DNA of 26,554 bases from Hemicentrotus pulcherrimus. Taxonomy: Eukaryota > Echinodermata > Echinoidea > Camarodonta > Strongylocentrotidae. Location: NCBI GenBank assembly GCA_003118195.1, contig BEXV01001044.1, positions 92,082-118,635 on the forward strand, given 5' to 3'. Below are positions 9,833 through 18,125 of this stretch, piece after piece. The notes below the pieces were generated by a model. The model had not been told where the DNA came from. It made no database searches and saw only the letters and a program-made list of their open reading frames with translations. A program made the translations under genes and the position numbers. Every line of letters begins with the position of its first letter. Within the stretch, counting starts at the first letter, position 1.

Positions 9833-10043
9833 TACAGTCAAACCTGCTTTAGCTACCACCTGTATAGAAAGATTACCTGTTTATAAAGACCACCTGTCTG
9901 TAAAGACCACATTCTTTTTGTACCTTATATATGGTTTCTCATTGAAACCTGTACTAAAGGAACCTTTACATAAAGACCACCTGCCTATAAAGACCACTTT
10001 TCATGTTTCCCTGGAGAGGTCTTTATAGACATGTTTCACTGTA
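9833..10043. mobile_element. MITE-like element with TACAGT ends (copy 1)
   Basis: Starts TACAGTCAAACCTG and ends ATGTTTCACTGTA, imperfect terminal inverted repeats. The interior repeats ATAAAGACCACCTG several times. The TA-CAGT ends suggest a Tc1/mariner-derived nonautonomous element. It begins 17 bp after the LSS stop, so it supplies much of the LSS 3' UTR. An open frame crossing it (9597-10028) is an out-of-frame shadow. Confidence 0.75.
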
Positions 10044-10298
10044 CAACCATGATTAGGCAGACCCTTTCCATACATAGGCTATTCCTGAGGACCTTGCTCT
10101 TCACCAATCAATGACAAATATTTTTAATGAGGGATATCAATTGTTCTTTCCTTCTAAGGGAATTTTTTAATTGTAGATTTTGAAAGGTAATGCTCTAATG
10201 AAAGAAAAACAAAGCTCCTTGAAGACTACGACCCTTTGATTTTTAATTTGTATCAATTAATGATAATTTTGGTCCCTTATAGTTCCAAAAGAAAAAAG

Positions 10299-10304
10299 AA
10301 TAAA
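10299..10304 (+). other. Candidate LSS poly(A) signal AATAAA
   Basis: First AATAAA on the + strand after the LSS stop, giving a 3' UTR of about 0.5 kb. A TAG-rich tract follows. Motif evidence only. Confidence 0.4.
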
Positions 10305-10307
10305 TAG

Positions 10308-10410
10308 TTAATAGTAGTAGCTGTAATAGTAGCTATAGCAGCAGTAGTAATAGTAGTAATGGTAGTATTTGTAGTAACAGTAGTATTATTAGTGGTACTA
10401 TTAGTAATGA
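10308..10410. repeat. Imperfect TAG/TAA trinucleotide tract
   Basis: Long run of AGTAGTAATAGTAGTAAT-like triplets just after the candidate LSS poly(A) signal. Confidence 0.8.
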
Positions 10411-10746
10411 TTTATCGGAAAATACATTTACAGTCAACTGATGGAATTGCAGAATTTTATATAGAGTATAAAAACATAGTGAATGATGTCTTTGTCATGA
10501 CTTTAAACATCAAATCAGAGTTGTTTTGCATTTTGTTTTAATTGAAGAAATCAGTTATGCATATGTAGGCTTTACGCAATAGATGATTATCCCCATCATG
10601 AAATACAGTGTATATATTTATATATATGTTTTTAATATAGTGATCAAAGTACACCAGTATTACCAGTTTATGTTGAGTTCAATTCAATGAAATATGGTAC
10701 TAGGCTATTGAGAAATAATGCAGTTTTTTATTTCATCTGATCCCTA

Positions 10747-10815
10747 ACATAATGTCTTTTGGCAAGACATTAACTTACATTTTCCACACTCCGAGAAAAA
10801 TTGGTACCTGGTATA
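10747..10815 (+). mobile_element. Old SINE body fragment
   Basis: ATGTCTTTTGGCAAGACATT ... GGTACCTGGTA follows the body of the full SINE at 10927-11242, without the tRNA-like head. It lies directly upstream of that copy. Confidence 0.6.
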
Positions 10816-10926
10816 TATTAATTCCTTGAAATGCTTAGTAGTGCTTAGTGACTTAGGTGGAAAGTGCTTTATAACCACTGTGCTAGAGCGCCATAATGGC
10901 AGCCATAGACTGCTCTAAACTTGAAG

Positions 10927-11242
10927 TAGGTGTGTCATAATCGAGTGGTTTAAGCTCTTGACGTGAAATGTAAAGGACGTGGGTTCGATCCCAGACACGG
11001 CACTGATGTCTTTTGGTGAGGCATTAATCTACATTTGCCATTCCATACCCAGGAGAGAAATGGGGACCTGGTAGGATGACGAAAGCATTTGCGTAAGTAA
11101 TTGCAATATGCACTCACAATGACTATATGATAGAAATACTCCCCAGGGAGTGGAGATGGTGCACATTGTGCGTGAATGAATCTGATGACTGGGGTAATTA
11201 TGTCTATATTAATATAAAGCGCTTAAAGACAGTATTTCTTAT
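10927..11242 (+). mobile_element. tRNA-derived SINE copy
   Basis: A-box region CGAGTGGTTTAAGCTCTTGA near 10941-10960 and B box GGTTCGATCCC at 10982-10992. The shared body reads CCCAGGAGAGAAATGGGGACC and GCACATTGTGCG, with an AAAGCGCTTAAAG end. Sense to LSS, in its downstream flank. Confidence 0.85.
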
Positions 11243-11326
11243 TACATGTACCAATATTATTAAATGATATTGCTAACAAATTTCTCAAATTCAAATATTT
11301 CGTTTTTGGGGCAAATTTTTATAATA

Positions 11327-11452
11327 GCAATCCAACCTTTGTCATGAGTTCATGTGTATGAAAGGAAAAAGATGGAAATAAATTGGACCAATGATAAAGA
11401 AAGTTATGAATGTTTGAAATCTCTACAAATTGGTAATTTGGTCAGTGGATTG
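11327..11452 (+). mobile_element. GCAATCCAACC repeat family copy
   Basis: GCAATCCAACCTTTGTCATGA ... TTTGGTCAGTGGAT matches the reverse complements at 23838-23998 and 20139-20290. Related by its end to the 14028-14280 element. Confidence 0.7.
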
Positions 11453-11484
11453 TGACGTAATAATACAAATAAACCATACTTATT

Positions 11485-11577
11485 TAGCGCATATCACATA
11501 AATGAATTTAAGTCCCTATGCGCTCAGAAGAAGGAAAATGTGATAATAATAGCAGACATGAGGGAAGAGAAAGAATA
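11485..11577. repeat. Inverted copy of 139-232
   Basis: GAATTTAAGTCCCTATGCGC ... GCAGACATGAGGG is the reverse complement, with changes, of the start of the first LSS intron in the window. Confidence 0.75.
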
Positions 11578-14005
11578 TCTGCTTTGTCATAACATTGTAC
11601 TTTTTTAACAAACGGAAAAAGAAATGTGTCTTTAAAGTAAATTGGTAACATTGTTAAAAGTTGATGAAAAAATTACATAACTTTTGTATGAAATGTTACT
11701 TAATATATTCCTTCTACTGTACTAACCCTCAATCCTGGGAAAATTCTCAAACTACAAAGATATTTATGGTTTTATTTGCAGGTGTCACTGTGCAACACCG
11801 TTTAACAGTGATTAACAGTAAATTCCCCAAACCTTTTTTGAATTTTCCAAACCGTTTTTCCATGACAAATAGACATAAGACATATCAACCTGATTAAGAT
11901 GAATAGGTAATTTATTCCATATCTCTGCAGCTGCCAGTTGAAATATTAATGTTTTGCAAAATGTATTATACTTAAAGCTTGCATGAAATGTGAATAAAAG
12001 CGACCAATCAACCAACATCATTTGCTGAAGGTTCTTTTGTTGTTACTATATGCTGTCAGTGACTCTGTTGTATGATTTCACAATTCCTTTGCAAAACAAA
12101 GCCCATTAATTTAATTCTCTTTTTCTTTCAATTTTTATTGAACAGAATCTACGTGCTCAATAGACTGCTTTTATTGCAAGGGAATTTACAAGCTTGTTTT
12201 TTTATGAGATTCCCCCATATTTCACTACATATGTATTTATCTACCGTAATTTCAGTTTAAATACCATGGAATTGTTTATTATTGCCTATGATGTATGTAA
12301 TGAATATGAAATATGAAATACACTGAACAGAAACTTTACCTTCTCCTGAAATCATACTCGGCCAATCTTTGGCTTTACCACACAAAAACAAAGCACATCA
12401 TTTTCCAACGTTTATTTTTCAAAAAAAAAATACTTTTTAAGGTGTTTTTTTTTAGGAGTTGACAATTTGTTTCTTATCAAGAGATATTGTATTTTGATGC
12501 CGCAATTACCCAAGAAGTATAAAAACGGTCCTCTTGACCAAATATGAAGTAGGCGATTTTTGGGGCCCTTTTGGAGCAACCTGTGCACTTTGTGCACCGA
12601 TATTCAAAAATCAGTTGGAGGTTTCATTTTTAGCATTGAATGTTACTTTAAATAAAATTTTAAAAATTTAGGCATCAGATGGCAGCATTGATTTTAGCAT
12701 AAATTATGTTTAGGAATTCACTTTCTAAAAAGGTGAAAACCCTTTCCCTGTTCTAAGAATCAATTACCCGACCGCCCGGAAGAGAAATATGTTGCCCGTT
12801 GTTTAAAAAATAAAAGTTTGAAAAGTAAATCTAAATTTGCCAATTAGAAAAAGCAATTCTTTTTCCAGACCTGCAGTTTGGCTATAATAAATAAAATATG
12901 AAAATACAACAAATTAAAACAGAAACAAAACAAATTACATCTGTAGACAGAAGGGCGTTTCTAACTTGAATAATTTATTTCCAATGTTTCGGAAACAGAA
13001 AAAAAAATGTGTAAATGAACAAATGGCAAACGGGCGGTAAATGAATGTTTACTAGATAACCATTTTTTTCTTCTTATGATTATACAACATTTAAATCTGT
13101 TAACTGGACATGTAACAGAATAAAAACCCAGAATTTGTTTATGTCTCAATGTACTCCTTAGGTTTCAACAAGAAATGAGTTTCTTATCCTTACAGGTCCA
13201 GGTTTACAGTGGATAGAGCTCGATCTAGCTTACCAGGAAACAATAACTGTACTTGTATGTACCATACTCCAAAGCGATAGTTTGATGCTTTCATACATGT
13301 ATATATGTCAACTACCTGCAACAAACACCTCTGTGAAACACGCAGATAATAACCAGTTTAAAATTTACAAGAAAAATGATTTCAAAATGTTTTTTTGTAG
13401 TGGTATTCTGAATCTTGTTTATAAACGATAACTTTACATCATCTTCCGCTGGTAGATGTGATCTAACACAACAAACATATGAATGGCTTCAGCTTTTAAC
13501 CGCATTCCAACTATATCAAGGCTTCCCTCCAAATGTTCTTCACAGATAACAGAACGTAATGGCATAATTCGACAGCAGCAGTTGGTTAGAAAATTAAATA
13601 CACACTAACGTACAGCCTTTGTGTTTTGAATGATGGAATGTAGACCAGCATTCAGTCGTGTATCAAAGACATTTACCCCATGCTACCCACAAAACTTGCT
13701 TTCTAGGATTTTGTAAGACACATTCAAGATTCAATCAATGAAGATAATGGGTTATTGGCATATGACGACGATATCAATGTTTCTGAGTAAAGAATTCTTC
13801 TTCTTACAAGCCCCAAAGCAAATATTCCACTGACCCGCACCAATGAAAGATTGAATGGCTTTGAGCACTGACTGCGCGTGCCACATGGAAATATATATAT
13901 ATCTAACACCCGTGTTATTCACCATGCAGCAGTTGCTACTGATACTGCAATGTCATACGTCCTTCCATTGAAGTGGGTCAGTCAGTGACCTGCTGACTTA
14001 CTGTA
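11578..14005. other. Intergenic or distal 3' UTR sequence, no gene seen
   Basis: AT-rich, no protein-like ORF. Candidate poly(A) signals on both strands include AATAAA at 11993-11998 (+) and TTTATT at 12411-12416 (minus-strand AATAAA). After the second, read on the minus strand, comes TGTGCTTTGTTTTTGTGTGG, a good GU-rich downstream element. The IMP 3' UTR could therefore reach about 12.4 kb. Confidence 0.45.
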
Positions 14006-14012
14006 GAGGTAG
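14006..14012 (-). promoter_or_regulatory. Possible let-7 site (7mer), distal IMP 3' UTR
   Basis: The minus strand reads CTACCTC, complementary to let-7 nt 2-8. Pairing runs on to nt 9, and TGTAT at 14015-14019 can pair with let-7 nt 14-18. It functions only if the IMP 3' UTR extends this far, about 3.9 kb past the stop. Confidence 0.4.
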
Positions 14013-14027
14013 TGTGTATCTGTGTCG

Positions 14028-14280
14028 TTAAAGGGAAATCCAACCAGGAGAGCAAACTACTCTAAGAGCCGCGGAAAGCAGAAAAATAAGACCAGCAGAC
14101 TGGTGAAAGTTGGAATGAAATCGGACAAAAAACTGAGAAAGTTATGAATTTTTGACAAGATGTAATCACTATAGAGGTATGGGCTCTTCAAATTGGCTGA
14201 ATCGATAATTCAAACTCTCGCAGTTCTGCTCATCTTGTTTTCATGCTCTCATACGATTGGAGGGTCGGATTGCCCTTTAA
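14028..14280. mobile_element. MITE with TTAAAGGG ends
   Basis: TTAAAGGGAAATCCAACC at the left and the reverse complement of TTAAAGGGCAATCCGACC at the right, so about 18-bp inverted ends with two mismatches; 253 bp. TTAA at both tips may be target duplication. An interior segment (GAGAAAGTTATGAATTT ... GGTATGGGCTCTTCAAATTGG) recurs at about 19919-19985. Confidence 0.8.
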
Positions 14281-16060
14281 CTCAACATTCATAAGATGTA
14301 ATTAAGGCATTATTTCACATCAACCAAATGCTTGTATACCATGTTATCATTTGGAATTCACAATCACTTAAAACAAAAAAAACATGCTAGATCGATTCTA
14401 TGAAAGATGCGTGAAATAAATCAATTTCACAACGGCAATGCACAAGCAGTCACAAGTGGAGGTTGCCCGACTGCATAAGAATGAAAAATTGTAAAATGGT
14501 GCAAATGTCAATTCTAAATCTACAAAAATGTACATTGGATTGGAGAGAGAGATAACAAAAATCCAAAATATTCCATTCGAAAAATTCGAAAAATTCCTCT
14601 TCCAAAATTTATAATAACAAGTATATAGTATTCCTTAAAGAGTATTTGAAAACTGTACAAGATTCTGGATGCATCAGCACAGCTGCATGCAGTCCACAAA
14701 CGATTGGTATGAATCCATTCCCCGAAAGAAAATCTTCATGAAAACTTTGTAATGCTCAAAAAAAATATGCTATATAAGTATAATTTGACTTCAATTTGTA
14801 CCAACAACAAGGGTTTGCAAGATTGTAAGACAATTGTGACGATCGAGTGTAGTTGTGCAAAAGACAAACAGTACTACACAAATAAATTGCATGCATCGAC
14901 TATTTTTTCTAAATTTAATCTAACGGCTGATGGTTGCCTATTTGAAGTTACACTGTATATAAGCATATCATTCTGGGCATTGCTACATATTGATCCAGCC
15001 CAATTCCTTACATGAATAGAAAGAGGCTCTTAAATCACAACCTCCTCATTCACAACCTACAGAGAGAGATCTGGTTGGGAGAAGTCGTAAAAAGCACTAA
15101 AATAACCACTACGGAAAAAAACTTTATAGGTACGGTATATATTTCTACAGATAATGCAACCTTATGAACCATTCATACATATTGTGATTCTTAATATCTA
15201 CCATGCATTTAAACTACAGAGTAAAGACTTGTGAGATGTCGTCTGTGTGAGTGTAACATACAAGAAAATCTGTTTTAACTTGACTCACAAACTCAATCAA
15301 AACTTCTTTAATACCTTACATTGTGTAGGTTGTTAGTTAAGACTACGTACGTATGATAAGCACGACATGCCAATGTAACTGGTTCGCTACATCTTTGTTA
15401 AGCATGTCTGTAACATGTCTGATTCTGCTCTCTACTAATTACAAGTAAATACAACATTATTCAATCATTGACTAGGAAACATGACAAAAAGGAAAGAAAA
15501 TAAATCACATCATATATAAATACTCCACTTGTGACTACTTGCGCAAGAAATTAATATCCATCCTACATCGTCTGCGAGGTACAGCCGACTACTTGAGCGT
15601 AGGAGACTCAATCCTCAAAAGAAATAAGGTCAAACAGAAATGTTCTGCTCGTGTCCCCTAAAATTGTTGTCTGTTTGTAGGAGTCAACTGTCCGGACAGA
15701 GAAACGATGTACACATGGCTTGGGAAGATGCAGCCAGATTGAATGCTGACATCACATTTCTTTTCGGATCTACCCAAGAGTTGTGTATGACTGATGGGTC
15801 AAGAAATCAAGCCGGCAGACACTAAATACTGCCGATGTTGTTTTATACCATGGGCACTCTTGCCCTGACATAACTTTTTTTTTCTTTTTCTATTTTTTTT
15901 TCTGTTGATTTTTTTCTCTTCTTTCTTTAATAACTTGTGTGTTTCCCTTAGATGTTGAAAGGTTGTGGAAACAGTTTAACTTGACTTATGGTAGCAGCAT
16001 ACCTGGACAAAAATCACCATGACCTTTGACCCCTTCTGTACTGCCTTTACACGGTAACAC
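14281..16060. other. Non-coding stretch, distal IMP 3' UTR or intergenic
   Basis: No protein-like ORF, no strong repeat. ORFs at 14752-15015 and 15640-15825 have no family pattern or coding bias. A run of T/C-rich sequence lies at 15870-15940. Confidence 0.5.
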
Positions 16061-16075
16061 TTTCTTATTCTGCTA

Positions 16076-16081
16076 TTTATT
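16076..16081 (-). other. Candidate IMP poly(A) signal AATAAA
   Basis: First canonical AATAAA on the minus strand after the IMP stop, about 1.87 kb downstream, followed by GTGTTACCGTGT. Motif evidence only; longer UTR forms are possible. Confidence 0.45.
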
Positions 16082-16908
16082 AACAAAAACTTGGAGGGTA
16101 GAACAAACCCTACTTGTATCATCAAACAATTAGATACCAGCAAAGCAAAAACATTTGGCACCAAAAATATCATTATTTCCCTGCTTTTTTAATACTACAT
16201 GGGTTGATTAAATTTGTTTTTTTAAATAAAGGAGTTGTGCAGATTCCTGGAGCATCTCATGTCCAACATGTGCATCTCAAACCAGACCCATATGTCCATT
16301 AGAAAGTGGGAAGGAGTTGACATGTCTATATTGGTTTTTTCAATTGGACCGTTTCATTCATTTTTTTTTCTATTTTTTTATATCAAAAGTAAAAAATAAA
16401 GTAAGAAATATAAACTCTTCTTTCTCTTTCTTTCTTTCTTATAACTTTGACTGGCCATAAAATATACAGTCATCTCAGAATTTCATCAATACATCTGAGA
16501 AACTCTGCAAGAATTTAGAAAAGTCAAGGAAAAAGGGAAAAAATAAATAAACACACAATAAATCCCAACCCATGTTCGTTTTGTCTCTCAGCATCATTAT
16601 CCTCACTGAAAGTTTAGAATTATTTTTGTTTAAACAAAAACAAAAATGAAAATCCTTCTCTAACATTTAAAAAAACTAATTGGTTGCCGGAATGTTGTTT
16701 GCTTGAAGTCAATCAATATCTAGCAGATGTTCTGAGTTCCCCCATCAGGGGGTAAAACTATTCTCCTTCTTTAGTTACAATTGTGTGTTTGCTGCACAAG
16801 TCAAGGTTTGTTACATTAATGATTAAACTTGAAGACTATTTCTTGTTTCATGCAGAAGAGCCATCTCAATCCCTCGCCCTACATTCAAGAAAACCCCTAA
16901 TTACACTT

Positions 16909-16923
16909 TGAGGTACGGTTGTA
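16909..16923 (-). promoter_or_regulatory. let-7 target site with 3' supplementary pairing
   Basis: The minus strand reads TACAACC-G-TACCTCA. TACCTCA pairs let-7 nt 2-7 with the A opposite nt 1, and TACAACC pairs nt 11-17, leaving a small loop. This is the bulged architecture of classic let-7 sites. It lies about 1.0 kb past the IMP stop. The let-7 sequence is used from memory. Confidence 0.65.
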
Positions 16924-17112
16924 CAATAAGGCAATCATCTTTAAACATACCCAAGCAGCAAATTTGGAGTAAAAAAAAAATGTTTCACAACTCTTTTCAT
17001 TTCAGTCATTTCTCGATTGAGGTTTTCACATAATGTAGGTTTTAACCCCTTTAACTCTTCTGCATGAAATGTTTCTGGTCTACTGCCTAGAGGGATGTTT
17101 GGAAGAGAAAAC

Positions 17113-17120
17113 TGAGGTAG
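17113..17120 (-). promoter_or_regulatory. let-7 8mer target site
   Basis: The minus strand reads CTACCTCA, the full let-7 8mer, about 0.83 kb past the IMP stop and about 200 bp from the bulged site. Confidence 0.65.
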
Positions 17121-17585
17121 GTCCAATATCAAATTCAGAAACAAGAAATGGCCTTCAAGAATCCACCCTTTTCTATTCATGTTTCTAGACAAATATGAAT
17201 GGGATTACAATTTCCATGATGCTTTCAAAAACAATCTCATTACTTTTCATCAATCAAACTCAAAATCGACCACTTTAATGGCCCCAAGTTGTAATGGTGA
17301 AAGCATCATGGAAACTATGGTATCTTATCTTCTCGCGGAAAGGGTGGCAAAACTGAGAAGTAGACTTCAACTTACTATAATCCTGCCAAGACATTAACCA
17401 AAACAAAAAAATTCCAATCCCAAACCCCACCCCACCCATCCTACTAACTAGGACAACGTTACATCTTTCACATTGTCCATGTCTCTTTTGGCAAATACTT
17501 CATGAGCTTTCACAGTTCAAGATTGTGTGCTCTTGCACATGATCACAGCAATTGAATTGTCATAAACTGTGGTCATTTACTTTCA

Positions 17586-17690
17586 CACACAAACTAACAT
17601 ACACACACACATACACACACACGCTCTCTCTCTCTCTCTCTCACTCATTCTCATCAACACACTCTCACATATATATATACTCCTTCACAC
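17586..17690. repeat. CA/CT microsatellite
   Basis: ACACAC then CTCTCTCT then ATATATAT runs, in the IMP 3' UTR. The Leu/Ser/His ORF across it (17552-17785) is repeat-driven. Confidence 0.9.
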
Positions 17691-17948
17691 ACTTGCCAAG
17701 ATTTAACAATTCATCTTTTTTTTCTCTCTTTAATTCTATTTCTTTCGAAGTGTTTGTAAAATGGTTTAATTTCACTTCTTCTTAATCTTCTTTGCAATTT
17801 TTTTTTCTTCTCCAAACAAATTCATTAACAATGCTTGGCAGTGCTTGAAATCTTCTTTTTTATGCTTCCCCTTACTACGTTAAAATTTCCGTTACTTAAT
17901 TTTTAATTCCCTTGGTGTTGTCATTCCATTGGTTGCAACAGGATGTTG

Positions 17949-17971
17949 TTACTGTTGTTGCTGCTGTGGTG

Positions 17972-18002
<31 letters not shown>

Positions 18003-18125
18003 GTTTGGTCCACCATGCTGGTTGTTTGGTCCACCACGATAGAATCGTCTACCACCTGGTCTACCCTGGAAGTTTTGGCGTTGGACGTACTCTTGATGGG
18101 CTTGACGGATGCGTCTTTGAGCGGC
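17949..18125 (-). CDS. IGF2BP: IMP terminal coding exon, RG- and Gln-rich tail
   Basis: Encodes AAQRRIRQAHQEYVQRQNFQ (end of KH4 helix), GRPGGRRFYRGGPNNQHGG, then ten Gln, PP, five Gln and TAA. Mixed CAG/CAA codons. Acceptor CTGTAG. Shadow ORFs rich in Leu/Ala/Ser in other frames are artefacts of this repeat. Confidence 0.95.

Larger units (their letters stand above)
16061..17948 (-). other. IGF2BP: Probable proximal 3' UTR of IMP/IGF2BP
   Basis: Continuous non-coding sequence from the IMP stop to the first canonical minus-strand AATAAA (16076-16081). No earlier AATAAA is visible, only ATTAAA variants. Includes a CA/CT microsatellite and two let-7 seed matches. UTR extent is inferred. Confidence 0.6.

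Noticed and set aside
9597..10028. 143-residue open frame across the LSS terminal exon and 3' flank
   Set aside because: Out of frame with the LSS reading; its length comes from the MITE and exon composition.
10927..10998. SINE head as a functional tRNA gene
   Set aside because: Boxes A and B are present, but the cloverleaf pairing and anticodon arm are degraded and the sequence runs into a SINE body.
14161..14175. Further GAGGTA match on the + strand as another let-7 site
   Set aside because: Only a 6-mer, and it lies inside a dispersed element that recurs elsewhere.
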